Of a DNA stretch of 64,000 bases, positions 39,973 to 49,066 are shown one piece after another; position 1 is the first letter of the stretch, and each line of letters opens with the position of its first letter. Made by a program: the position numbers and the translations under genes. A model generated the notes under the pieces. The model was given only the letters and a program-made list of their open reading frames with translations. It made no database searches and was not told the origin of the DNA. The DNA comes from an uncultured Pelagibacteraceae bacterium (GTDB taxonomy: Bacteria > Pseudomonadota > Alphaproteobacteria > Pelagibacterales > Pelagibacteraceae), in contig CACEFF010000001.1 of assembly GCA_902558815.1 (NCBI GenBank), forward strand, positions 62,001 through 126,000, written 5' to 3'.

Positions 39973-41799
39973 ATGAGTAACGATATAAGAAATATCACAA
40001 TCATTGCACATGTCGACCACGGCAAAACAACACTAATTGATAATTTGATGAAACAAAGTGGTTCATTTAGAGAAAACGAAGTTGTAGATGAAAGATTAAT
40101 GGACTCAGGAGAGCTTGAAAAGGAAAGAGGAATAACCATTCTAGCAAAACCTGCTTCTATAAATTGGAAGAATTCGAGAATCAATATTATCGACACTCCA
40201 GGACACAGGGATTTTGCAGCAGAAGTTGAAAGAGTTTTAAGTATGGCTGATGGTGCTTTGTTGTTAATTGACTCTGCTGAAGGTGTGATGCCCCAAACAA
40301 AATTTGTGTTATCCAAAGCTTTAAGACAAGGTTTAAAACCAATTGTTGTAATTAACAAACTTGATAAAGCAGATCAAAGAGCTAATGAAGTATTAGATGA
40401 AACATTTGATTTATTTGTAAGTTTAGATGCTAACGAGGAACAATTAGATTTCCCAGTTTTGTATGCTAGTGGAAGATCCGGATGGGCTGATAAAGAAGTA
40501 GATGGTCAAAGAGAGAATTTAAATCCTTTATTGGATCAAATTATAGAACATGTAAAACCTGCAGATCTTGATAAATCAAAACCTTTTGCAATGTTATCAA
40601 CGTTACTATATGCAGATAGTTTTTTGGGAAGAAGTTTAGTAGGTAGAATTAATCAAGGAACTGCTAAAGCTAATCAAGCAATTAAGGCAATTAATTTAGA
40701 AGGTGAAAAAGTTGATGAAGGCAGGCTTACAAAAATTTTTAGATATGAGGGAACAAAAAAAGTTCCAATTGAAGTTGGAGAAGCAGGAGATATTGTTGTT
40801 GTTGCCGGTCTAGAAAAAGCTAGTGTTGCTGATACAATATGTGATTTAGAGGTTAATGAACCGATTGCTGCTACTCCTATTGATCCTCCCACTATGTCTA
40901 TTACTATTACAGTTAATACATCTCCTTTGGCTGGCACTGAAGGTAAAAAACTTACTAGTACTCAAATTAGAGATAGATTGATGACAGAAGCACAAAACAA
41001 TGTTGGAATTACATTCTCAGAAAATGATGGAAACGACTCTTTTGTAGTAAGTGGTAGAGGAGAATTAATGTTAGAAATATTGCTAACTCAAATGAGAAGA
41101 GAAGGTTTTGAAATGACAGTTAGTCCACCAAAAGTTTTATACAGAAAAGACAAAGATGGAAACAAACTTGAGCCATTAGAAGAAATCACTATGGACCTTG
41201 ATGAAGAATACTCATCAAAAATAATTGACTCTATGAATAGAAGAAAAGGAAAATTGATAGAATTGAAAGACACAGGTAAAGACAAAAAAAGACTAATATT
41301 TCACGCCCCAACAAGAGGTTTAATGGGTTACACAAGTAGGTTTCTTACTCTTACAAAGGGAAATGGTGTTATTAATAGAATCTTCCATGATTATGGTAAA
41401 TTTGAAGGTGAAATGGAGGGAAGAAGAAATGGAGCTTTAATTTCTATGGAACAAGGAAAAGCTGTTGCATTTGCAATATTTAATTTACAGGCCAGAGGTG
41501 AAATGTTTGTAACACATAATGATCCAGTTTATCCAGGTATGATAGTTGGATTATCACCAAAACCTGGAGATATGATAATTAATGTTATGAAGGGAAAGAA
41601 GCTTACTAACATGAGAACTCAAGGTACAGATGAAAATGTGGTTCTTACTCCTGTGCGAAAAATGTCAATTGCTGAACAATTAAGTATATTAAATACTGAC
41701 GAAGCTTTAGAGATCACGCCAGAATCGTGTAGATTAAGAAAGGCTATTCTCGACCCTCATGAAAGAAAAAGAAGTGAAAAATCTAGCTCAGCAGCCTAA
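39973..41799 (+). CDS. typA: Ribosome-associated GTPase TypA/BipA
   Basis: This translational GTPase acts in ribosome assembly and stress adaptation. It has 608 residues. G-motifs: AHVDHGKTTL (G1, about residues 11-20), RGIT (G2), DTPGH (G3) and NKLDKAD (G4). EF-G-like domains III and V follow, and the BipA-specific C-terminal domain has GLSPKPGDMIINVMKGKKLTN (in part). Its stop overlaps that of the convergent yczE-like gene by 4 bases (CTAA). Confidence 0.97.
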   Translation: MSNDIRNITIIAHVDHGKTTLIDNLMKQSGSFRENEVVDERLMDSGELEKERGITILAKPASINWKNSRINIIDTPGHRDFAAEVERVLSMADGALLLIDSAEGVMPQTKFVLSKALRQGLKPIVVINKLDKADQRANEVLDETFDLFVSLDANEEQLDFPVLYASGRSGWADKEVDGQRENLNPLLDQIIEHVKPADLDKSKPFAMLSTLLYADSFLGRSLVGRINQGTAKANQAIKAINLEGEKVDEGRLTKIFRYEGTKKVPIEVGEAGDIVVVAGLEKASVADTICDLEVNEPIAATPIDPPTMSITITVNTSPLAGTEGKKLTSTQIRDRLMTEAQNNVGITFSENDGNDSFVVSGRGELMLEILLTQMRREGFEMTVSPPKVLYRKDKDGNKLEPLEEITMDLDEEYSSKIIDSMNRRKGKLIELKDTGKDKKRLIFHAPTRGLMGYTSRFLTLTKGNGVINRIFHDYGKFEGEMEGRRNGALISMEQGKAVAFAIFNLQARGEMFVTHNDPVYPGMIVGLSPKPGDMIINVMKGKKLTNMRTQGTDENVVLTPVRKMSIAEQLSILNTDEALEITPESCRLRKAILDPHERKRSEKSSSAA

Positions 41800-42443
41800 T
41801 TAAATATTTTATCTACTAAATAAAGTCCAAGTGCAACACAAGGACCAATTCCAAAAGCAAATAGTAAAGTTCCAATTCCCACCGTACCACCTAAGTACCA
41901 ACCAATACTAACAATTGTAATTTCTAGAGTTGCTCTTACAGCTGCTATTGGTAAATTTGATACTCTTTGTAATCCTATCATTAACCCATCTCTCGGACCT
42001 GCTCCTAAATTAGAAACTAAATAAATACCTCCACCAATTCCAACCATCACTACAGAAATAATTGCTAGAATTAATTGATGAAAATAAGTGGACGGAGTTG
42101 GCACAAATCTAATACAAAGATCAATCATCAATGCAATTATTAGAGCATTGAATATAGTCCCCATTCCCGGTTTTTGACTAAGAGGAATCCATAAAATCAA
42201 AACTGCTATACTTATTAAGAATGTAATAGTTCCAATACTTAAATTTACGTTTAAAGAAATGCCTTGAGCTAAAACACTCCAAGGAGAAGCTCCAGTGAAA
42301 GATACAATTAATAAACCTTCCCCTAAACCAAATAGTGTTAGACCAAAACATAAAAAAAAGAATGTTGATAATTTGGGCCTAAAATTATATGGCTTTTCAG
42401 AACTCCAATTTACCTTCGGTATATTCTTAATTTTTAAAAACAT
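41796..42443 (-). CDS. YczE/YyaS/YitT family integral membrane protein
   Basis: This membrane protein of unknown function has 215 residues and about five to six helices. The repeated pattern GEGLLIVSFTGASPWSVLAQGI (about residues 41-62, shown in part) and IYLVSNLGAGPRDGLMIGL (about 138-156) is characteristic of YczE proteins, which have two related halves with LGxxPWD/LGxGPRDG. The transport substrate is unknown. The gene is divergent from the periplasmic protein gene, 52 bases apart. Confidence 0.78.
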   Translation of the reverse strand: MFLKIKNIPKVNWSSEKPYNFRPKLSTFFFLCFGLTLFGLGEGLLIVSFTGASPWSVLAQGISLNVNLSIGTITFLISIAVLILWIPLSQKPGMGTIFNALIIALMIDLCIRFVPTPSTYFHQLILAIISVVMVGIGGGIYLVSNLGAGPRDGLMIGLQRVSNLPIAAVRATLEITIVSIGWYLGGTVGIGTLLFAFGIGPCVALGLYLVDKIFN

Positions 42444-42495
42444 TTTTTGATAAACTACTTCTATTATAGGAAAAGTCTATTATTGTAATCTTTAA

Positions 42496-43173
42496 ATGAA
42501 AAAATTTTTAATTCTTATCATTGTATTTTTCTCATCAAACGTTCTGGCTCATATGGAGCATTACAAAAAGTTTAATAAAATTGAAATGGATATTTTAAGA
42601 AATGGAGAATTAATAGGATACAACTATTATTTCTTCTCAAGAAAAGGTGATGAAACAATAGTTACGAATCAAATAAAGTTTGCAGTTAAACTTTTAGGAG
42701 CCACTATTTTTCAGGTAGAGGGTTTTGGTGAGGAAAGATATCTTAAAGATCAATTAATATCTTATGTCTCCAAAACTTTACAAAATGATAAAGAAAAATT
42801 TGTTGATTTAGTTTTTGATAAAAATAAAAATAAACTTACTATTAAAGGTTCTTCATATTCTGGAGAAGCGTCTGTTGGTAATATAATTGGAAATTGGTGG
42901 AACCATAAAATTTTACAAACAAATAGTCAAATAAGTCCAATTTCAGGCAGTATAAAACAACAAGTTGTTACTTTTATTGGTAAAGAAAAAATTGAACAAT
43001 ACGGAAAAACTTATGAAGTTGATCATTTTAAATTAAATTCTAAAGATATGTCGATACCTAAAGATAAGCGTCTAGATTTTGATATTTGGTTTGATAAAAA
43101 AAATTCTATGATTATAAGAGTTTCATATTCAAGAATGGGGAACTGGGAATATCGTCTTAAGAATTTTGAGTAG
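42496..43173 (+). CDS. Periplasmic protein of unknown function (DUF6134-like)
   Basis: This is a 225-residue protein with a cleavable signal peptide (MKKFLILIIVFFSSNVLA, cut after the first Ala about residue 18). The mature part is rich in predicted beta strands: MDILRNGELIGYNYYFFS, VEGFGEERYLKDQLISY and FDIWFDKKNSMIIRVSYSR. The pattern of a secreted all-beta protein with a closing YxRxG(N/x)WEYRL strand resembles DUF6134 proteins, but this assignment is uncertain. It lies alone, convergent with pmbA (6 bases). Confidence 0.5.
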   Translation: MKKFLILIIVFFSSNVLAHMEHYKKFNKIEMDILRNGELIGYNYYFFSRKGDETIVTNQIKFAVKLLGATIFQVEGFGEERYLKDQLISYVSKTLQNDKEKFVDLVFDKNKNKLTIKGSSYSGEASVGNIIGNWWNHKILQTNSQISPISGSIKQQVVTFIGKEKIEQYGKTYEVDHFKLNSKDMSIPKDKRLDFDIWFDKKNSMIIRVSYSRMGNWEYRLKNFE

Positions 43174-43179
43174 ATTTAA

Positions 43180-44496
43180 TTATTTACCTGCTACAACCAT
43201 GCCTTCAATCATTACAGTTGGTGAATTTGTTGAATACTGAAATTCTAAGTCATTTGCTAAAGTTATATTTTGAAACATATCTCTGAAGTTTCCAGCTATA
43301 GTGATTTCATTAATAGGATATTTGAATTCCCCATTTTCAACTAAAAAACCAGTGGCCCCTACTGAATAGTCACCAGTTATGATGTTGCTTCCATGACCAA
43401 TAGTTTCTGTAATATATAAACTTTTAGAATTAGAATTTAATAGATCTTTTAAAGCAATTTTTCCATTATCAAAATAAAGATTACTGGTTCCACCACTCCT
43501 TCCATTTGATTTAAGATTTAACTTCTTTCCGTTATAAGTATCTATTAAATAATGTTTCAAAATTCCTTGTTCAACTAACTTCAAGGTCTCTGTTTTTACT
43601 CCCTCAGAGTCAAAGCTCTGTGAACCTAAGCCTTTAATAATGTCAGGTTTATCAAATATATTGATTGTGTCTGAAAATATTTTTTTACCAATCATATCTT
43701 TTAAAAACGAAGTTCCTCTTGAAATGGCAGATGAAGATATTGCGCTTGCAAAAGTGCTTAGTATTCCTTTTGCGATTCTTTTATCAAAAATTATTGGAAT
43801 CTTTTCACTTCCAATTTTTTTCGGACTTAATTTTCTGATAGTGTTTTCAGCAGCCACTTTTCCTAATTCTTCTGCACTTTTAATATCATCTAGGTGACAT
43901 TTAAGAGTATATTCATAATCTCTCTCCATACTTTTATCATCTTTGGCAACAGCAACACTAGATGCTACAAATGATGAAGTTTTAAAACCTTTACAAAAAC
44001 CATCACTATTAGCTAAAATAAAATTTGATTTGTCTTCAGTAAAACTAGACTCAGTGTTAATTATTCTTTTATCACCAGAAGCAGAATTTTCTAATATTGA
44101 TAAATATTTAATTTTATCATCATTCTCAATATGAGTATCATCATATATATTTAACTCTTTAATTTCTTGAGCAAGCAAATCTTTATCAGGAAGTGCATTA
44201 AATTCATCCTCTGGAGTATTTTTTGTAGTTTCAATACATTTTTCAATTAATATATTTAAGTTATCTTGTAATAAATTTGATGAAGATATAGATGATTTTT
44301 TCTTTCCTATGTAAGTAGTTATATCTACTCCTAGATTGTCTGATCTATTAGACTCATCAAGCTTTTTATTCCTAAAATTTACAGTCTCAGATATAGAGCT
44401 GCCTACATTTATACTTGCTTCTGTAGCCCCTAATTTTTTGGCAAGATCTAAACAATAGGAAGCTTTATTTTCTAAATATTCTTGATCTTTAACCAT
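43180..44496 (-). CDS. pmbA: TldE/PmbA, subunit of TldD-TldE metalloprotease
   Basis: This is the non-catalytic partner of the TldD/TldE peptidase that degrades unfolded peptides and matures microcin-type substrates. It has 438 residues. The N-terminal segment with NFRNKKLDES (about residues 30-39), the mid-region RGTSFLKDMIGKKIF and the C-terminal VGATGFLVENGE are typical. It lacks the zinc HExxxH motif, as expected for TldE. It follows tldD directly. Confidence 0.92.
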   Translation of the reverse strand: MVKDQEYLENKASYCLDLAKKLGATEASINVGSSISETVNFRNKKLDESNRSDNLGVDITTYIGKKKSSISSSNLLQDNLNILIEKCIETTKNTPEDEFNALPDKDLLAQEIKELNIYDDTHIENDDKIKYLSILENSASGDKRIINTESSFTEDKSNFILANSDGFCKGFKTSSFVASSVAVAKDDKSMERDYEYTLKCHLDDIKSAEELGKVAAENTIRKLSPKKIGSEKIPIIFDKRIAKGILSTFASAISSSAISRGTSFLKDMIGKKIFSDTINIFDKPDIIKGLGSQSFDSEGVKTETLKLVEQGILKHYLIDTYNGKKLNLKSNGRSGGTSNLYFDNGKIALKDLLNSNSKSLYITETIGHGSNIITGDYSVGATGFLVENGEFKYPINEITIAGNFRDMFQNITLANDLEFQYSTNSPTVMIEGMVVAGK

Positions 44497-45909
44497 TTAT
44501 AGTTTTGTGCCACCAACTGTCATCTTATTTATTAGTATGGAAGGTTGGGCAACTCCAACAGGGACACCTTGGCCGGCTTTTCCACAAGTTCCGATACCGG
44601 GATCAAGCATCATATCATTACCTACCATTGAAACTTCTTTTAAAATTGATGGACCATCGCCTATAAGTGTTGCTCCTTTAATAGGAGATCCAATCTTGCC
44701 GTTTATTATCTCGTACGCTTCTGTACAATTAAATACAAATTTTCCAGACGTAATATCAACTTGACCACCCCCAAAGCTGACAGCAAAGATTCCTTTATCC
44801 ACAGATTTAATCATTTCTTCCTGCGTTTGTTTACCACTCAACATCATAGTATTTCTCATTCTCGGTAGAACTATATGTCTAAAATTTTCCCTTCTACCAC
44901 TACCAGTAGATTTAGTTTTCATTAATCGAGCATTCAATCTGTCTTGCATAAAGTTTTTCAAAATTCCGTTTTCTATTAGTACAGTTTTTTCTGTAGGGGT
45001 TCCCTCATCATCTATTGTAAGACTTCCTCTTCGATTATCTAAAGTACCGTCATCAATAATTGTAACACCTTCGCTTGCTACTTTTTCACCCATTAGATTG
45101 TGAAACGCAGAAGTTTTTTTTCTATTAAAATCACCTTCTAAACCATGGCCTACAGCTTCATGAATTAAAATTGCTGGCCAACCAGGTCCTAAAACTACTT
45201 TCATTTCCCCCGCTGGTGCTGGCTTGCTCTCTAAATTAACAGAAGCTATTCTTAAAGCTTCATCGCATACATTTTTCCAGTTATCTTCTTTAAGATAGGC
45301 GTCATAAGATTGTCTTCCACCAACTCCAAAAACTCCTGTCTCTTTTCTTCCATTTTTTTCAAGCATTACAGATACATTAAATCTTACTAAAGGACGTATA
45401 TCAGTTAATGTTTCTCCTCCAGATCTGATTATTTCTATAGATTTTTGTTCACCGCTAAAATTAGCAGTAACTTGCTTAACACTGCGATCTTTTGATCTCA
45501 GATATTTATTTACCTCATTTAAAATTTCAACTTTATTTTTAAGTGATTTTTGTTCAATTGGATTGATATTTTCGTAATATTTTTTATTGGATTTGGGAAT
45601 AGAGTGATTGTAATTACCTTTAGCAGACTTAAGAGTTGATTTTAAATTATTTGATGATTGCCTTAATGAATTTTTTGATATTTCATTAGAATGGGAGTAA
45701 GCAATTATTTCCCCTGATACTGCCCTGAATCCAAAACCTAAATCTGAGTTATAACTTGAATTTTTTATCTTATTATCGTCTAACAAAATACTTTCTGATT
45801 TAGAGTTCTCTAAATATAGCTCACCATCATCACATTTTTTAAGTGTATCAGAAATAATATTTTCTGCCTCATTTCTAGATAAATCAGATTTTTCAAAGAA
45901 ATTACTCAT
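44497..45909 (-). CDS. tldD: TldD, zinc metalloprotease subunit
   Basis: This is the catalytic half of the TldD/TldE protease. It has 470 residues from ATG 45909; an ATG six codons upstream (45927) is equally open. The zinc motif HEAVGHGLEGD is visible at about residue 254 (HExxxH), with the third ligand expected near NCTEAYEIING. The C-terminal GTCGKAGQGVPVGVAQP is a strong family signature. The pair tldD-pmbA forms one operon; the reading frames abut. Confidence 0.95.
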   Translation of the reverse strand: MSNFFEKSDLSRNEAENIISDTLKKCDDGELYLENSKSESILLDDNKIKNSSYNSDLGFGFRAVSGEIIAYSHSNEISKNSLRQSSNNLKSTLKSAKGNYNHSIPKSNKKYYENINPIEQKSLKNKVEILNEVNKYLRSKDRSVKQVTANFSGEQKSIEIIRSGGETLTDIRPLVRFNVSVMLEKNGRKETGVFGVGGRQSYDAYLKEDNWKNVCDEALRIASVNLESKPAPAGEMKVVLGPGWPAILIHEAVGHGLEGDFNRKKTSAFHNLMGEKVASEGVTIIDDGTLDNRRGSLTIDDEGTPTEKTVLIENGILKNFMQDRLNARLMKTKSTGSGRRENFRHIVLPRMRNTMMLSGKQTQEEMIKSVDKGIFAVSFGGGQVDITSGKFVFNCTEAYEIINGKIGSPIKGATLIGDGPSILKEVSMVGNDMMLDPGIGTCGKAGQGVPVGVAQPSILINKMTVGGTKL

Positions 45910-46006
45910 AAATAATTGATAATACATATGCTTTTTGAAATAATTTTCAACTAGTGTATTTTACGCATGTACATAAGATAACTTAATTAGTAATTATTAA
46001 CTTATA

Positions 46007-46354
46007 ATGAAAGTCTATTTCAATAATTCATGTAAAATTTGTAAGGCAGAGATTGATTTATATAAAAAGGAAAGTATCGAAGAAATTGATTGGATAGATA
46101 TAACGGACAATGATTTAGCAGAAAAAGAAACTTCTAGAAATAGTAAAGAATTATTAAGAAGACTTCATGTAAAAGAAGGTGAAAAAATTACTCAAGGGGC
46201 AGAGGCCTTTCTAATATTATGGAAAAAAATGCCAAAGTATAAATTTTTATATAATTTTTTTAAACTACCTGTAATTTTCAATGTGTTTTCTTTTGGATAT
46301 GAAATAATTGCTTTTTTTTTATATTTAAAAAATAAGAAACAATTAAAAAATTAA
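46007..46354 (+). CDS. DCC-type thiol-disulphide oxidoreductase (DUF393)
   Basis: This is a small thioredoxin-like redox protein of 115 residues. The CxxC site is CKIC in YFNNSCKICKAEIDLYKKES (about residues 3-22), a variant of the DCxxC that names the family. The segment IDWIDITDND matches the second conserved block, and ITQGAEAFLILWKKMPKYKFL the third, followed by a C-terminal hydrophobic helix. Function unknown. Its stop is shared with the convergent 97-residue membrane protein gene. Confidence 0.78.
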   Translation: MKVYFNNSCKICKAEIDLYKKESIEEIDWIDITDNDLAEKETSRNSKELLRRLHVKEGEKITQGAEAFLILWKKMPKYKFLYNFFKLPVIFNVFSFGYEIIAFFLYLKNKKQLKN

Positions 46355-46644
46355 TCAAAAAAAAATAATAAAAATTTACTCAATAATGACATTGAAGATA
46401 TAAACATAATAAGTACTATTGAGTACATAAATAAGACAATCTTATTCTTTTTTCTTCTCAGTCTTACAAAATCTTTATCATCTAAATCAGAAATATCTCT
46501 CTCTCCTATAACAGGATAATCATAACTAAACCTCCAAGTACTATCCCCAAGTCTAGTGTCTAAATTATTATAGTAGGTTATCCATGCAAGAACATATTTT
46601 AAAATTAAATATAAGAGTAAGAGAAAAACTGTTCCTAAAACCAT
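46351..46644 (-). CDS. Hypothetical membrane protein, 97 residues
   Basis: I do not recognise a family. The protein has a hydrophobic helix at each end (about residues 2-22 and 68-94) and a hydrophilic middle with the segment TRLGDSTWRFSYDYPVIGERDISDLDD. The aromatic and acidic middle is probably on one side of the inner membrane with both termini on the other. It follows the coiled-coil gene by 30 bases in the same direction and shares its stop with the convergent DCC gene. Confidence 0.62.
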   Translation of the reverse strand: MVLGTVFLLLLYLILKYVLAWITYYNNLDTRLGDSTWRFSYDYPVIGERDISDLDDKDFVRLRRKKNKIVLFMYSIVLIMFISSMSLLSKFLLFFFD

Positions 46645-46674
46645 TTTAAATAATACCTAAATAAAGATTAATAA

Positions 46675-47847
46675 TTAATTGTTAATTTTTTCTCGCTTTT
46701 TCGATATAAGTTGTGTTAACGCATCTACCATTGTATCTGAAGCTTTAAATATATCTATGCTTCTAAATTCATGTGAAAGATTTTTTTCTGGGTTTGTTTT
46801 ATCTTCAATAACAATTCCTTCATCTGGTGAATTATTCTTAATATATATTAATAATAACCATTCTTCATCCTCAGACTCATCCCATTTAATAAATATCTCT
46901 CCTGTTTCGAATCTTCGGTCAATACACCTAAAAATAGACATATTCCTTGTAACATGTCTCTTGTTAAGCTGAAAAACTAAACTACTTGCACTTCTATAAA
47001 AACTTTCTAACGCAAATTCAATTTTTTGTCTTGCTAAAGTATATTCTTTTTCTTTAGCTAACAAAGTATCTCTATCTTCGTCTCCTTGAAGTTTGACACC
47101 AAGAGCTTCTACCCTCTCTTTAATTTTTTTATCTCTAATAATTCGATATTTTTCCTTAAGTATATCAATTCTTTCTTGTAATTCTGAATAGTCTTCTCTT
47201 TTTTCTCTTAAAGAAATCTTTTCTAGTCTCTCTAATTCTTTAACCTCTCGAATTCTAAATTTCTCTATTTGTTTATCTAATCTTAATTGTTTTAAAAACT
47301 GTTTCTGTTTTTCAGCTTGTTCGATTCTTAAAAGAGCTTGTTCTTTTCGTAAAAATAATTTTATATCCTTTGTACGTTGTTTTTCTATTCTAGCTTCATC
47401 TTTTAAAGCTTGCTCTTTTAATTTTACTCTCAGTGTTTCTTGTTCTTTCTTTTGTTTATCTAATATAATTTTTGCATTTCTTTCATTTTCAATTTTTTCT
47501 AATTTTATTCTTCTTTTTTCGTCTTTCTTTAAAATTTTATAACTTGAAATTGTTTCTGAAATCTTATCAAAAAATCTCTGAATATATTTTTCTAAACTAA
47601 AATTAATTTTAATATTAAATTTAGGTTTTAGTGCAAGCTGGAATTTAACTAATTTTAAAGTTAAACTATCCCTTTGAACTTTTTTTATCTTTGGACTGAA
47701 ATTTTTTTTTTTAATATTCTTTAATTTTTTTTTCTTAATCCTTTTATTCTTATTTAAAATTTTTTTTGTCTTTTTTTGACGTTTAAATTTAGAAAATTTT
47801 TTCGTAGATCTTTTAATTTTTTTTGATTTTTTTTGTTTTTTTTTCAT
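46675..47847 (-). CDS. Lysine-rich coiled-coil protein, unknown function
   Basis: This is a 390-residue protein that I cannot place in a family. The first 55 or so residues are mostly Lys/Arg (for example KKKQKKSKKIKRSTKKFSK). Residues about 100-270 form a long charged coiled coil with many Leu-Arg-Lys-Glu heptads. The C-terminal 115 residues look folded: FRCIDRRFETGEIFIKWDES and LLLIYIKNNSPDEGIVIED suggest a beta-rich domain. No signal peptide or membrane helix. It may bind nucleic acid or the ribosome with its basic tail; this is a guess. Confidence 0.65.
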   Translation of the reverse strand: MKKKQKKSKKIKRSTKKFSKFKRQKKTKKILNKNKRIKKKKLKNIKKKNFSPKIKKVQRDSLTLKLVKFQLALKPKFNIKINFSLEKYIQRFFDKISETISSYKILKKDEKRRIKLEKIENERNAKIILDKQKKEQETLRVKLKEQALKDEARIEKQRTKDIKLFLRKEQALLRIEQAEKQKQFLKQLRLDKQIEKFRIREVKELERLEKISLREKREDYSELQERIDILKEKYRIIRDKKIKERVEALGVKLQGDEDRDTLLAKEKEYTLARQKIEFALESFYRSASSLVFQLNKRHVTRNMSIFRCIDRRFETGEIFIKWDESEDEEWLLLIYIKNNSPDEGIVIEDKTNPEKNLSHEFRSIDIFKASDTMVDALTQLISKKREKINN

Positions 47848-47877
47848 TTTTTAAAGAATTTAGATTCTATCAATAAT

Positions 47878-49065
47878 TTATTGATAAATATAGTCTCTAG
47901 TCACTGGAGTTGAGGTATAATTTTTTGTAAGTTGAAACTGATATACAACTTGATCCCCCCACTTAAATGCCATTTCACATCCTGTAAGATAAAATTCCCA
48001 CATTCTAAAAAATTTTTCATCAAACATTTGAATAATTTTTTGTTTATTTTTTATACAATTTTCTTTCCAGTGTCTGAGTGTGTGAGAATAATGTAGCCGT
48101 AAAATCTCAATATCAGTAACTACAAGGCCTGCTTTTTCGATTGGAGTTGTTACCTCACTTAAACTTGGCGTGTAACCACCAGGAAAAATATATTTTGTTA
48201 TCCATGGATGCGGGTCTCTAGGTGGGTTAACTGATCCTATAGTGTGGATTAAAGAGACACCATTATCTTTTAACATTTTCTCAATCTGTTTAAAAAATTT
48301 TTTATAAAATTTTCTTCCAACATGCTCAAACATTCCTACGCTTACAATTCTATCAAATTTTTCATCAAGCTCTCTGTAATCCATAAGCTTAAATTTTACC
48401 TGGTTTTCTAAATTCATTTTTTTTATTTTTTGTTTACAGTAATTAAGCTGATTTTCTGACAGAGTTATTCCAGTAACTTCACATTTTGCACTTTTAGCTA
48501 TATCAATTGCTAACGAACCCCAACCACAACCTATATCCAAAACTTTTTGATTTGGTTGAATATTTAGTTTTTTAATTATGTGTTGAATCTTATTATTTTG
48601 TGCTGTTTCTAAATTATCGTTCTCATTTTTAAAATAGGCACAAGAATATTGTCTCTTAGGATCTAAGAATAAATCATAAAGATCATCTGAAATATCATAG
48701 TGATGTGAAACATTCATCTTGGACTTTTTAATAAAATTAAAATTTGTTAAATACCTATAAGATCCTCGAAGTCTATTGATTAGATAACTAAAAAAATTTA
48801 ACTCACCTCTACCAAAATTCATTAATGCTAAGTCCAGAAAATTTGTTAAGGTTCCATTTTCTATTATTATTTCACCATTAGTATATGCTTCACCAAAATA
48901 TAGATCTGGATGCAATAATAATTTGTAATGCAGATTCTTATTTAAAATTTTTAACTTAATAGGATTATTACCTGGATTACCAATGATGTAATCTTTTGAA
49001 TTAGCATCAATTAATATAAAACCACCTTTTTTAAAAACTTTATTTAAAAAACTTGCTAGTTTCAT
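47878..49065 (-). CDS. cfa: Cyclopropane-fatty-acyl-phospholipid synthase family methyltransferase
   Basis: This methylates unsaturated acyl chains of phospholipids. It has 395 residues. The N-terminal domain is followed by SHHYDISDDLYDLFLDPKRQY (about residues 115-135, in part), SCAYFKNENDNLE, the SAM motif VLDIGCGWGSLAIDIAKSA (about 175-193), SVGMFEHVG and IFPGGYTPSLSE. All are hallmarks of CFA-like enzymes. Whether it forms a cyclopropane ring or another methyl adduct cannot be told. The stop codon is 30 bases from the coiled-coil gene start. Confidence 0.92.
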   Translation of the reverse strand: MKLASFLNKVFKKGGFILIDANSKDYIIGNPGNNPIKLKILNKNLHYKLLLHPDLYFGEAYTNGEIIIENGTLTNFLDLALMNFGRGELNFFSYLINRLRGSYRYLTNFNFIKKSKMNVSHHYDISDDLYDLFLDPKRQYSCAYFKNENDNLETAQNNKIQHIIKKLNIQPNQKVLDIGCGWGSLAIDIAKSAKCEVTGITLSENQLNYCKQKIKKMNLENQVKFKLMDYRELDEKFDRIVSVGMFEHVGRKFYKKFFKQIEKMLKDNGVSLIHTIGSVNPPRDPHPWITKYIFPGGYTPSLSEVTTPIEKAGLVVTDIEILRLHYSHTLRHWKENCIKNKQKIIQMFDEKFFRMWEFYLTGCEMAFKWGDQVVYQFQLTKNYTSTPVTRDYIYQ

Positions 49066-49066
49066 G

